Notes: generated from the letters alone by a model not told the origin. Shown: positions 49,779-57,465, numbered from the stretch's first letter. The stretch is 64,000 nucleotides of DNA from Flavobacterium ginsenosidimutans (GCF_003254625.1 NZ_QJRJ01000079.1:310001-374000), one strand, 5' to 3'. Made by a program: numbers and translations.

Positions 49779-50737
49779 TGTTTTATATTTTCGAGTTTTT
49801 CCGTTTCTGGCAATTCTTTCTTATAAGCCTCCAAATCCCATTTAATATTAAGTTTAGCCGCATATTCCGCGATAGTGCCAAGTCCAACCTCTGCACGCCT
49901 TTTATCTACATTATCTGGATCTATCATTGGCGATATGTACATTTTATTAGTCTTTTTATTCTTTGCCGCCTGACTGCCATAAATTTGCTTTCTTCCTTCT
50001 CTCAAAGCTACCCTATCTTCCAAGTATGCCAAATTTCCTGGATCTGCATTGCCATTTTTAGCTGCTTCTCTCATCATAGGTAAATACTTTTGCTGGTATT
50101 CTAAATCAGCATGCTGAATAACCAAAAACAAAGTCTTATTTCCTTGACCGCCAACAACATTTTTTCCTAACCAACCTCTTTCGTCCAGTATTTTCATTAC
50201 CTTAATAAGATTAATACTGTCTTTCTTTCCCATAATTTTACCAATGCTGTCCATTTTCTTCTTATCAGGATTTTGAGCCTTATAAACATTCATAAATTCG
50301 CCACGAATTTCTTGATCATCAGCATAAATCTCTGAAAGTTCTTTTTCCAGCACCTTATCGTAATTTGCTCCAATAATATCCAGTTTCTTTTGTAATTTAT
50401 CAATTGTCTTTTTCCATTCTTTTTCTGAATGAAGAGATTTCAAATCACCATCTATCTGAATATGTGCAATGTTTTCATATCCTTTATCAATAGATAAATT
50501 CAACCACTTAAATGCCTTTTTCTTTTCTTTTGCCAAAGACGCAGAACAACCCGCATTGTACAAATCACCATAATCTTTCTGTTCTATTTTAAAGGCTTTT
50601 TCATAATTAGCAACAGACAACTTATAATTTTGTGCATTGTAGCAAGAATCGGCTTTTTGAACCCATTCTTTATACGATTGCGCTTGCGCGAAAATACAGT
50701 TGATTACAATAAAAAAGAAAGCAAGTAATTTTTTCAT
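49775..50737 (-). CDS. Secreted TPR protein with DUF6624-like domain
   Basis: A 320-residue secreted protein. The signal peptide ends FAQAQ (about residue 20). One or two TPR-like units follow (WVQKADSCYNAQNYKLSVAN, DYGDLYNAGCSASLAKEKKK), then a C-terminal DUF6624-like region (LFLVIQHADLEYQQKYLPMM, LAYLEDRVALREGRKQIYGS). Function is unknown. It overlaps blaI by 4 bp and is therefore part of the BlaI-controlled operon, perhaps as an envelope-stress effector. Confidence 0.8.
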   Translation of the reverse strand: MKKLLAFFFIVINCIFAQAQSYKEWVQKADSCYNAQNYKLSVANYEKAFKIEQKDYGDLYNAGCSASLAKEKKKAFKWLNLSIDKGYENIAHIQIDGDLKSLHSEKEWKKTIDKLQKKLDIIGANYDKVLEKELSEIYADDQEIRGEFMNVYKAQNPDKKKMDSIGKIMGKKDSINLIKVMKILDERGWLGKNVVGGQGNKTLFLVIQHADLEYQQKYLPMMREAAKNGNADPGNLAYLEDRVALREGRKQIYGSQAAKNKKTNKMYISPMIDPDNVDKRRAEVGLGTIAEYAAKLNIKWDLEAYKKELPETEKLENIKQ

Positions 50738-50756
50738 GGATTTAATAGTTAATGGT

Positions 50757-51188
50757 TTATTGTATTTTTTGTTCTGAGATTAATTCTCCTTTTTCATAGT
50801 TTTTGATGCTTTTTAACTTTCCGTTATCTGAATAGAATTTCCATTCTCCAAAATAAAACCAATGCGTTTCAACCGAATTCATTTCTAATTTTGTTTTCCC
50901 TTTCGATTCTAATTTTCCGTTTTCGTAATAACTTTTTACGAAACAAATTCCGTTTTTATATTTCTCCGTTTTGTAGATTTTCCCATTAATGTACGATTTC
51001 CACTTTTTTACAGGAAGATCATTTTTATAATACTCATACGATTTATAATTTGTACCATCTTGCGTATAATCATCAATCCAAACACCTTCTTTTTTCTTGT
51101 CAATTTTCTGATTAATCAATTTGCTTTTACAACTCAAAAGCATTGAACCGCAAAACAATAGTAAAATAAGGTTTTTCAAATTCATCAT
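50757..51188 (-). CDS. YwqK-like MORN-repeat lipoprotein
   Basis: A 143-residue lipoprotein. The signal ends in the lipobox LLSC (Cys about residue 20). The body has repeated MORN-like strands of the YwqK type: KSYEYYKNDLPVKKWKSY, KTEKYKNGICFVKSYYENGK, GEWKFYSDNGKLKSIKNYEK. Related proteins are often labelled toxin-antitoxin YwqK antitoxins, a label not supported here. It is the first gene of the BlaI operon; two adjacent ATG codons (51188 and 51185) are possible starts. Confidence 0.8.
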   Translation of the reverse strand: MMNLKNLILLLFCGSMLLSCKSKLINQKIDKKKEGVWIDDYTQDGTNYKSYEYYKNDLPVKKWKSYINGKIYKTEKYKNGICFVKSYYENGKLESKGKTKLEMNSVETHWFYFGEWKFYSDNGKLKSIKNYEKGELISEQKIQ

Positions 51189-51191
51189 TGC

Positions 51192-51205
51192 TCTACAATT
51201 ATAGA
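51192..51205. promoter_or_regulatory. BlaI-type operator 1 (leader)
   Basis: TCTACAATTATAGA is a near-perfect palindrome of the TACA/TGTA kind bound by BlaI and MecI. It lies in the leader just before the first gene of the operon that encodes a BlaI repressor. Its centre is 20 bp from that of operator 2. Confidence 0.6.
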
Positions 51206-51211
51206 TTCGTT

Positions 51212-51225
51212 TCTACAAATGTAGA
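51212..51225. promoter_or_regulatory. BlaI-type operator 2 (over the -7 element)
   Basis: TCTACAAATGTAGA is a perfect inverted repeat (TCTACA, AA, TGTAGA). It contains the promoter -7 element TACATTTG of the opposite strand, so a bound repressor would block polymerase. Confidence 0.7.
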
Positions 51226-51245
51226 GTTAAATTTTAAATATGCAA
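51216..51245 (-). promoter_or_regulatory. Promoter of the YwqK-DUF6624-blaI-M56-M56 operon
   Basis: On the minus strand TTG (51243-51245) is followed after 19 nt by TACATTTG (51216-51223), a full match to the Bacteroidota consensus. The expected start of transcription falls between the two BlaI-type palindromes. Confidence 0.65.
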
Positions 51246-51390
51246 GAAAAAGAGGTCTTTTTTTTAGGTACAAAGGTTCAGAGAGACAAAGTGACAAAGG
51301 TTTTTCTACTCTGAACCTCAACAAAAAAAGACGAAAACAAAAAAATCCGCTCATTTCTGAACGGATTTGTATCTAAAAATAATGCTGAAA
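51226..51390. other. Spacer with small inverted repeats
   Basis: Besides the promoter, this holds GGTTCAGAGA and TCTGAACC (about 51279-51318), a variant of the 'caaaggttc' words. A terminator-like hairpin follows at 51343-51368 (AAATCCG, CGGATTT), with a weak T run. No gene is seen. Confidence 0.5.
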
Positions 51391-51550
51391 ATTTAAACGC
51401 AAAGAACGCAAGGATTTTATTTAAGATCGCGTTTATAAACGCAAAGTTCGCAAAGCTATGTGATTAAGCTTTGCGAACTTCTATAAATCTTATTAAAAAA
51501 ATCTTAGCGAACTTTGCGTAAACCTTTGCATTCTTTGCGGTTAAAAAAAG
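51391..51550. repeat. 160-bp palindromic element, tandem copy 1
   Basis: The first of three tandem copies with a 160-bp period. Outer words CGCAAAGAACGCAAGG and CCTTTGCATTCTTTGCGG pair. Inner words AACGCAAAGTTCGCAAAGC and GCTTTGCGAACTT form a central hairpin. This copy is the most diverged: its inner loop reads CTATGTGATTAAG, not CTTAATCATATAG. Confidence 0.8.
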
Positions 51551-51710
51551 CTTAACCGCAAAGAACGCAAGGATTTTATTTAAGATTACGTTTATAAACG
51601 CAAAGTTCGCAAAGCTTAATCATATAGCTTTGCGAACTTTTTATAAAATCTTACTTAAAAAATCTTAGTGAACTTTGCGTAAACCTTTGCGTCCTTTGCG
51701 GTTAAAAAAG
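51551..51710. repeat. 160-bp palindromic element, tandem copy 2
   Basis: The copy begins CTTAACCGCAAAGAACGC and ends CTTTGCGGTTAAAAAAG, so outer arms pair for about 20 bp. The central hairpin GTTCGCAAAGCT/AGCTTTGCGAAC is intact. It is nearly identical to copy 3. Confidence 0.85.
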
Positions 51711-51867
51711 CTTAACCGCAAAGAACGCAAGATTTTTATTTAAGATTACGTTTATAAACGCAAAGTTCGCAAAGCTTAATCATATAGCTTTGCGAACTTT
51801 TATAAAATCTTACTTAAAAAATCTTAGCGAACTTTGCGTAAATCTTTGTGTTCTTTGCGTTAAAAAA
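51711..51867. repeat. 160-bp palindromic element, tandem copy 3
   Basis: The same unit as copy 2 with a few substitutions and a short indel. It ends directly before the stop codon of the M20 peptidase gene (51869). No frame of coding character crosses the array. Confidence 0.85.
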
Positions 51868-51868
51868 A

Positions 51869-53257
51869 CTACTTAGAAAGCTCCACAAAATACTTGTAAA
51901 ACAACGGAATAGTCTCAATACCTTTCAAGTAATTAAAAATTCCGAAATGCTCATTTGGCGAGTGAATTGCATCACTATCCAAACCAAATCCCATTAAGAT
52001 TGTTTTGCTTTTTAATTCTTTTTCGAATAAAGCCACAATTGGAATACTTCCTCCAGAACGAACTGGAATTGCAGGAACTCCAAACGTTTCTGTATATGCT
52101 TTGTTAGCTGCCTGATAACCGATGCTGTCAATTGGCGTTACGTAACCTTGACCACCGTGGTGAGGCGTTACTTTTACCGTAACTCCAGCTGGAGCAATAC
52201 TTGTAAAATGTTTTGTAAAAAGTTCTGTAATTTCTTCCCATTCCTGATTTGGAACCAAACGCATTGAGATTTTAGCGAAAGCCTTACTCGCAATAACCGT
52301 TTTAGCACCTTCGCCAGTATAACCGCCCCAGATTCCGTTTACGTCTAAAGTCGGACGGATTGAGTTTCGTTCGTTGGTTACATACCCTTTTTCACCATAA
52401 ACATCAGCAATGTTTAAAGCATTTTTATATTTTTCTAAGCTAAAAGGCGCTTTTGCCATTTCGGCTCTTTCTTCTGCAGATAATTCCTGAACTTTATCGT
52501 AGAAACCTGGAATTGTAATATGATTGTTTTCGTCGTGAAGCGAAGCAATCATTTTTGCCAAAATATTAATTGGGTTTGCCACAGCTCCACCGTATAAACC
52601 TGAATGCAAATCGCGGTTTGGACCTGTAACTTCTACTTCAACATAACTCAAACCTCTTAAACCTGTCGTGATCGATGGCTGTTGGTTTGAAATCATTCCT
52701 GTATCTGAAATCAAGATTACGTCGTTTTTCAGTTTTTCCTGATTACGCTCTACGAACCAAGCCAAACTTGCAGAACCAACTTCTTCTTCACCCTCGATCA
52801 TGAATTTTACGTTACAAGGCAACGTATTGCTTTGCACCATTAACTCAAGCGCTTTTACGTGCATGTACATCTGACCTTTATCGTCACACGCTCCACGCGC
52901 GAAGATTGCTCCTTCTGGGTGAATATCTGTAGTTTTAATTACTGGTTCAAAAGGTGGTGAAGTCCATAATTCTAATGGATCTGGCGGTTGTACGTCGTAG
53001 TGGCCGTAAACTAAAACCGTTGGAAGATTTGGATCTATAATTTTCTCTCCGTAGATAATTGGGTAACCTGGAGTGTCGCAAGTTTCGACATAATCGCACC
53101 CTGCTTTTGATAAACTTTCTTTTACAGCCTCTGCTGTGTCAATAACATCTTGAGAATATGCAGTGTCGGCACTAACCGACGGAATCTTTAATAATTCGAT
53201 CAATTCATTGATAAACCGATCTTTATGTTGTTGAACGTAGGACTTAATATTTTCCAT
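51869..53257 (-). CDS. M20-family dipeptidase
   Basis: A 462-residue cytoplasmic metallopeptidase of the M20 family (CNDP-like dipeptidases). Zinc and catalytic motifs are complete: VYGHYDVQPPDPLELW, FARGACDDKGQMYMHV, IEGEEEVGSASLAWF, ISDTGMISNQQPS and the late His in DAIHSPNEHFGIFNY. The dimerisation lid is the central region DLHSGLYGGAVANPINIL. It would cleave dipeptides or related amides. It stands alone between the palindrome array and tRNA-Leu. Confidence 0.93.
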   Translation of the reverse strand: MENIKSYVQQHKDRFINELIELLKIPSVSADTAYSQDVIDTAEAVKESLSKAGCDYVETCDTPGYPIIYGEKIIDPNLPTVLVYGHYDVQPPDPLELWTSPPFEPVIKTTDIHPEGAIFARGACDDKGQMYMHVKALELMVQSNTLPCNVKFMIEGEEEVGSASLAWFVERNQEKLKNDVILISDTGMISNQQPSITTGLRGLSYVEVEVTGPNRDLHSGLYGGAVANPINILAKMIASLHDENNHITIPGFYDKVQELSAEERAEMAKAPFSLEKYKNALNIADVYGEKGYVTNERNSIRPTLDVNGIWGGYTGEGAKTVIASKAFAKISMRLVPNQEWEEITELFTKHFTSIAPAGVTVKVTPHHGGQGYVTPIDSIGYQAANKAYTETFGVPAIPVRSGGSIPIVALFEKELKSKTILMGFGLDSDAIHSPNEHFGIFNYLKGIETIPLFYKYFVELSK

Positions 53258-53279
53258 TTAAATTATTTTTATAGAAACC

Positions 53280-53287
53280 CAAATGTA
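53280..53287 (-). promoter_or_regulatory. Promoter -7 element of the M20 gene
   Basis: The minus strand reads TACATTTG, matching TAnnTTTG, 23 bp upstream of the start. No TTG is found 17-23 nt further upstream. Confidence 0.4.
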
Positions 53288-53323
53288 CAAAAAAGAGAAT
53301 TAAAAAAAATTTTCAAAAAAGTC

Positions 53324-53353
53324 TTTGATAATTCAAAAGTATGCCTATCTTTG
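53324..53353 (+). promoter_or_regulatory. Promoter of tRNA-Leu
   Basis: TTTG (53324-53327), an 18-nt spacer and TATCTTTG (53346-53353) match the Bacteroidota consensus. The tRNA begins 14 bp downstream. Confidence 0.7.
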
Positions 53354-53367
53354 CACCCACAATTACC

Positions 53368-53449
53368 GCGGATATGGCGAAATTGGTAGACGTGCCAGAC
53401 TTAGGATCTGGTGCCGCAAGGCGTGTAGGTTCGAGTCCTATTATCCGCA
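53368..53449 (+). tRNA. tRNA-Leu (anticodon TAG)
   Basis: An 82-nt class II tRNA. The acceptor stem GCGGATA pairs with TATCCGC. The anticodon arm CCAGA-CTTAGGA-TCTGG has TAG at 53402-53404. A variable arm (TGCCGCAAGGCG) is typical of leucine tRNAs, and the T arm includes GGTTCGAGTCC. CCA is not encoded. A terminator follows at once. Confidence 0.95.
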
Positions 53450-53454
53450 CAAAA

Positions 53455-53488
53455 AAAAGCTTCTGAATAGATTTTCAGAAGCTTTTTT
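53455..53488 (+). terminator. Terminator of tRNA-Leu
   Basis: AAGCTTCTGAA pairs with TTCAGAAGCTT around a short A/T loop, followed by a T run. Confidence 0.8.
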
Positions 53489-53606
53489 GTTTTTACTGCA
53501 TTCTACTTTTTGTTATTAAAGTTGTTGATAAGCAATTTACTATAATATCAATTTATTGTTTTCTATTTCTACTTTTGAAACAGATACAATAATTCATATT
53601 TAAAGA

Positions 53607-54338
53607 ATGATAGATGATTTAAAAAAATCATTTGATCAAATAATACACGAAAGAACTACTAGTCGTTTCTATGGATCTTTTATAATTTCATGGTCTTTAT
53701 GGAATTGGAAAATTATATATCTAACCTTTTTTGTTTCTCAAAATAAAATTGATACAAATAAAATCGATTATATCATCAATAATTTTTCTAACGTTGGAAA
53801 CATCCTTATTTTTCCATTCCTCTCATCAATATTTATCATTACCATAGTTCCCATTTATAACAAATGGGACATATTGGCTTTCGTTAAAATTTAATAAATG
53901 GAGGGTTGACCAAAAAAACATTGTAGACGGAAAGCAATTATTGAGCATTGAACAATCAATAGAATTAAGAGAACAAATTTCTAGACAAGAAGAAAGATTT
54001 GCAAAATTAGTTGAAGATAAAAAACTAGAAATAAAACAATTAAATCTAGAATTACAAGAGTATCATAAAAGCAACCCTCTAATTTTAGAAAAAACTCTTA
54101 ATGATACTGAGAATTCTACAGCAGATGAATTGTTTGTTTTTACTGATCGAATAAAAAACAACCCTAAGGAACTAAAGAATATGAAAATATCATTTCTTAT
54201 ATTCAAAGAGACTATTCTCCAATTGACAAAACAGATGTAACGAAAGTTTGTAACATTGCTAGAATCTTATATTATTATAGACAGGTCAACGGCACATATA
54301 TAGTAACAGACACTGGAAAAGATTTTATAAGCTTATAA
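53607..54338 (+). pseudogene. Membrane/coiled-coil protein gene with two compensating frameshifts
   Basis: A 732-bp region reads as one protein only if two single-base shifts are corrected. Frame 1 starts MIDDLKKSFDQIIHERTTSR, has two membrane helices and would stop at 53892-53894. One extra base near 53864-53868 (a GGG run) restores TYWLSLKFNKWRVDQKN, then GKQLLSIEQSIELREQISRQ and a coiled coil. One missing base near 54174-54177 (an AAA run) restores EYENIISYIQRDYSPIDKTD, and RILYYYRQVNGTYIVTDTGK, up to TAA at 54336-54338. I do not recognise the family. It lies beside tRNA-Leu and the GHKL/STAS pair. Confidence 0.75.
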
Positions 54339-54431
54339 ACAACTAAAATAAATTTAACTTAATTAAAAAAATATTTAGATTTTGCTAAATTAACACTAAA
54401 AAAATACAATAAAAATCTTAATAAAATTAAC

Positions 54432-54439
54432 TATCTTTG
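54432..54439 (+). promoter_or_regulatory. Promoter -7 element of the GHKL/STAS-like pair
   Basis: TATCTTTG, 15 bp before the ATPase start, matches TAnnTTTG. No clear -33 TTG is present. Confidence 0.45.
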
Positions 54440-54454
54440 TTTTATTTTTTTTAA

Positions 54455-55357
54455 ATGGATTCATATACAATTTTTATTAAAGATATAGCAAAATCACATA
54501 ATCAAACTTTACAAGTTTGCGATTTATTAGTAAAACGTTACGAAGAAAATCCTAATACTATACTAATAATTGACTTTTCAAATTGTGAATTTATTTATCC
54601 TGATTATGCCATTTTATTACTATGTACAATTAAATATATTGAACACTTAGGCTATACCGTTAGTGGAAATATAAAACTAGATTCAAATAAAAGCATAGTT
54701 ACATATTTGGCAAAAATGAATTTCTTTGAAAATCTGAATGTCAAACTTCCAATTTCACTGCCAAAATTTAATCATAATAATGCTGTCCAAATACAAAAAT
54801 ATACTTCAGAAAATCAAATCGAAGTATTAAATAGAATCCTTAAAGTTTTAAGAGAAAAAAGCGCTATGCATGACAATGTTTACGCAAGTTTAGATTACTG
54901 CTTTAACGAAATTTTAGACAACGTATTAAATCATACAGAGGAAAAAGTAGGATGGGTAGTAGCACAATACTTTCAGAATTTAAATTCAATTAGACTAATT
55001 GTCTGCGATTTTGGATTGGGAATACATAAATCTTTAAACCAAAAACACAATTTTACAGAAGAAGAAGCTATAACTAAATGTATTGAAAGTGGAGTTACAA
55101 ATGGAAAAGGTCAAGGACATGGCTTATTTGCTACCGCTTCTTTTATACGTCTTAATAAAGGATGGCTAAGTTTAATTTCTGGAAAAAAGAAACTTAATGT
55201 TAGTGAGAAAAAGACAGTTGTAAAAGATATTCCAAACTGGCAAGGTACTTGTGTTTACATTAGAATAAATACTAATGTCGAAGTTGACTATAAAGAATTT
55301 ACCAGTCAATTTTATGATTATAAAAAACAAGTTTTTGAAAACTTATTTGAGAATTAA
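54455..55357 (+). CDS. GHKL-type ATPase with N-terminal STAS-like region
   Basis: A 300-residue soluble protein. Residues about 1-100 resemble a STAS/MlaB fold (TILIIDFSNCEFIYPDYAIL). The C-terminal half is a GHKL ATPase: N box E152-xxx-N156-xxx-H160 (NEILDNVLNHT), G1 box D185-FGLG and G2 box GKGQGHGLF (217-225). No His-kinase dimerisation domain, membrane helix or response regulator is present. This is closer to anti-sigma-factor kinases (SpoIIAB/RsbW-like) than to sensor kinases. An 89-residue STAS-like gene follows after 82 bp. Together they may form a partner-switching unit; the target is unknown. Confidence 0.8.
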   Translation: MDSYTIFIKDIAKSHNQTLQVCDLLVKRYEENPNTILIIDFSNCEFIYPDYAILLLCTIKYIEHLGYTVSGNIKLDSNKSIVTYLAKMNFFENLNVKLPISLPKFNHNNAVQIQKYTSENQIEVLNRILKVLREKSAMHDNVYASLDYCFNEILDNVLNHTEEKVGWVVAQYFQNLNSIRLIVCDFGLGIHKSLNQKHNFTEEEAITKCIESGVTNGKGQGHGLFATASFIRLNKGWLSLISGKKKLNVSEKKTVVKDIPNWQGTCVYIRINTNVEVDYKEFTSQFYDYKKQVFENLFEN

Positions 55358-55439
55358 TTACTTTTGCGCAAATTAATAACAAAAATTAAACGTACTTATC
55401 TATAAAAAAGATATAACTTTACATAACAAATATATTAAA

Positions 55440-55709
55440 ATGACACACACAATCCTTTTTAAAGACATTAGCCCAAGTCTTGGGACAAGAGATTTAGGGG
55501 CAAAAATACGTCTTTCTATTATAGACAAAATAGAAACAAACGAGAAAGTATATTTGGATTTTGAAGGAGTTGACGTAGTCACTAACTCTTTTGCAAACGA
55601 ATGTTTTAGTAAACTAAAAGATAATATTACCCTAGATGTTTTTAGGTCTAAAATTACTTTTTTAAATACAAATGATTTTGTACAAAGAGTGATTATTTCT
55701 GCTTTATAA
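55440..55709 (+). CDS. STAS-like (DUF4325) small protein
   Basis: An 89-residue cytoplasmic protein of the STAS-like DUF4325 type. KVYLDFEGVDVVTNSFANEC has the form of the DUF4325 core, where a beta strand and Thr/Ser loop match the region phosphorylated in anti-anti-sigma factors. The N-terminus (TILFKDISPSLGTRDLGAKI) and C-terminus (FLNTNDFVQRVIISAL) fit the family. It follows the GHKL ATPase gene and ends before a terminator, so it is the likely protein partner of that ATPase. Confidence 0.8.
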   Translation: MTHTILFKDISPSLGTRDLGAKIRLSIIDKIETNEKVYLDFEGVDVVTNSFANECFSKLKDNITLDVFRSKITFLNTNDFVQRVIISAL

Positions 55710-55729
55710 AAAATCTATAAACAAAATGA

Positions 55730-55754
55730 AAAGCCATAATATATGGCTTTTTTT
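55730..55754 (+). terminator. Terminator after the GHKL/STAS-like pair
   Basis: A 9-bp stem (AAAGCCATA with TATGGCTTT) with a 3-nt loop and a T run. It lies between convergent genes. Confidence 0.75.
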
Positions 55755-55766
55755 ATTATAGCATAT

Positions 55767-56000
55767 TCATTCAACATCGAAATAAGGATCGAGAACTTCT
55801 GCTAGTCTATTCATCCAATAAAAATTATCATCTATATTAGGCAATTCCGTTTCATCAGTTTTATGACTTCGCATGAAATATAAAGAAAGAAGATAATTTA
55901 CCTCTCGGATTGTTTTCGCCATATCTTTTGGATCAATAATTTCATTAAAAAAAACTCTTAGCCTAGCCTCAACTTCTTCTGAAAAATGATTTGTACTCAT
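55767..56000 (-). CDS. Small hypothetical protein
   Basis: A 77-residue acidic, mainly helical protein without signal peptide (MSTNHFSEEVEARLRVFFNE, later TIREVNYLLSLYFM and NIDDNFYWMNRLAEVLDPYF). I do not recognise it. The start at 56000 is chosen because the frame further upstream (MQYFKSKI) is A/T-rich and lies outside the charged helical pattern. It converges on the GHKL/STAS-like pair, with the terminator between them. Confidence 0.65.
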   Translation of the reverse strand: MSTNHFSEEVEARLRVFFNEIIDPKDMAKTIREVNYLLSLYFMRSHKTDETELPNIDDNFYWMNRLAEVLDPYFDVE

Positions 56001-56177
56001 AATTTTAGATTTAAAATATTGCAAAAATCATTCTAAATTTATTTCATTTGAACCCATATATGCGTTCAACTCTATTTTATTTTTTCGTATACCAAACGGT
56101 CGCTCTCAAAACAAAAATCTTTCTTAATTTCACGCAACCAATCTGATATTCAAACATCTAAATACAAAAAGATCGTT

Positions 56178-56483
56178 ATGAAAAAATTGATTTGCTTTTT
56201 GATTCTTACTTTAGGAATGTTTGCTTGTTCTTCGGCTGAAGAAAAGGCTTCTAAAAACTTTGAATTTACTAAAGAATACACCACTCAAATAACCGTTGGA
56301 GGTTTTGTTGGCGTACGTGACCGAACTTTTAAGGTTGGAGAAACTTTTAAAGGAAAAAACAACGGAGAAACCATCGAAATCAGAATAGCCGAACATTCTG
56401 AATTAAATGACAAATGCCCAAACAGCTGGTGTTATCAAGAATTGTTAAGTGTTCCTAAAGAATATTTGAAGTTGAAGGAATGA
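56178..56483 (+). CDS. Small hypothetical lipoprotein
   Basis: A 101-residue lipoprotein of unknown function. The lipobox is MFAC (Cys about residue 17), followed by SSAEEKASKNF. The rest looks like a small beta-domain with two cysteines, DKCPNSWCYQ, that could form a disulphide. There is no recognisable family motif. It is preceded by a 177-bp spacer and followed by a perfect 18-bp palindrome. Confidence 0.7.
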   Translation: MKKLICFLILTLGMFACSSAEEKASKNFEFTKEYTTQITVGGFVGVRDRTFKVGETFKGKNNGETIEIRIAEHSELNDKCPNSWCYQELLSVPKEYLKLKE

Positions 56484-56504
56484 AAAAAAACTTCGCGCCT
56501 CTGC

Positions 56505-56522
56505 TCCCGATAGCTATCGGGA
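56505..56522. repeat. Perfect 18-bp palindrome
   Basis: TCCCGATAGCTATCGGGA is an exact palindrome without T run, in the spacer after the small lipoprotein gene. It resembles a dispersed Bacteroidota palindrome rather than a terminator. Confidence 0.6.
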
Positions 56523-56673
56523 TTGCGAGATTAAAACCCACAACGATTGAAAGTTCAGAAATTTCTTTAATTATTTTATGTTTTAATCTCTAAATATTCT
56601 TATTTTTAAAATACCAAAAACCTAAATCTCAAAATTTCGCTTGTTTTTAAATCTCAAAAAACATTTAGAACAC

Positions 56674-57465
56674 ATGAGAAAATACAGATTATTAGTTATC
56701 CTTTTAGCAATTATTGCTATTTTTTATTTTGCGAGAACGATTCGAAGCTTTACTGTTCAGCACGAAACCAAAACTCTTAAATCGGAGCATTTTATTGTTT
56801 CCTATAACGGAATTTACAAAAGCGAGGCCGAAAAAGTCAGCAAACATCTCGAGGCAAATTATTCTAGAATAAGAGAAAATCTAAAAGATATAGAACACGA
56901 CCCTATAAAGGTTTCTGTTTATGGTTCGCAATTCAAGTTTAATGAAGCCACAGGTTTAACAGAAAACACAAAAGGCACAAGTCGTGGTCCAAATGAATTC
57001 CATTTTGTGTGGACAAATTGGTTTAATTCCATCTTTCCAGACGATCCGCTCAAAACGGCTTTGCACGAGTTTACGCATTGCGTTCAGCTGAACATATTAA
57101 TTTATAAAGCAAAAGACACCATCATCACCCAAGACCGACTGACTTTTGAAAGGGAATTTGATAAAAAATTCAAAGCCGAATATCCGCGCTGGCTCTGGGA
57201 ATCGATTAGTATTTTTGAAGCGAAAGAAGTTAATACGTTAAGCGTGAAATATGCTAAAAGCAAAAACCTGACTTTGGAAGATTTAAATCACAGCAATCAG
57301 ATTTATAATATTGGCTACACGATAATCGAATATCTCACTCAAAAATGGGGAAAAGACATTCTGCCAAAACTAATTGCGTCTTTCGGCAACATCGAAAAAA
57401 CATTGAATGTATCAACCGAAGAATTTGAAAAAGGCTGGATTGCTTTTTTGGAGGAGAAGTATTGA
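56674..57465 (+). CDS. MA-like (gluzincin) metallopeptidase, membrane-anchored
   Basis: A 263-residue protein with one N-terminal helix (LLVILLAIIAIFYFARTIRS) and an extracytoplasmic peptidase-MA-like domain. The zinc motif is TALHEFTHCVQLN (HExxH, about residues 132-136); the third ligand is probably the Glu in PRWLWESISIFEAKE. The start at 56674 (MRKYRLLV) is preferred to TTG at 56641, which would add 11 residues before the helix. The substrate is unknown. Its last 14 codons (EFEKGWIAFLEEKY) are repeated 167 bp downstream by a tandem duplication. Confidence 0.8.
   Translation: MRKYRLLVILLAIIAIFYFARTIRSFTVQHETKTLKSEHFIVSYNGIYKSEAEKVSKHLEANYSRIRENLKDIEHDPIKVSVYGSQFKFNEATGLTENTKGTSRGPNEFHFVWTNWFNSIFPDDPLKTALHEFTHCVQLNILIYKAKDTIITQDRLTFEREFDKKFKAEYPRWLWESISIFEAKEVNTLSVKYAKSKNLTLEDLNHSNQIYNIGYTIIEYLTQKWGKDILPKLIASFGNIEKTLNVSTEEFEKGWIAFLEEKY

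Noticed and set aside
51188..51376. A 62-codon open frame starting in the BlaI operator region
   Set aside because: It runs through operator and repeat sequence, is full of Lys and Arg, and has no coding signature.
51391..51867. CRISPR array
   Set aside because: The repeated unit is 160 bp, palindromic and directly contiguous, without unique spacers or cas genes.
53325..53519. An open frame covering tRNA-Leu
   Set aside because: It translates the tRNA and its terminator; the tRNA cloverleaf explains the sequence.
53368..55760. Integrated element at tRNA-Leu with attachment-site duplication
   Set aside because: I found no second copy of the tRNA 3' end downstream and no integrase gene, so only proximity supports an island.
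56505..56522. The 18-bp palindrome as a terminator
   Set aside because: There is no T run after the stem, and it lies more than 20 bp beyond the stop codon in G/C-rich words unlike the other terminators here.
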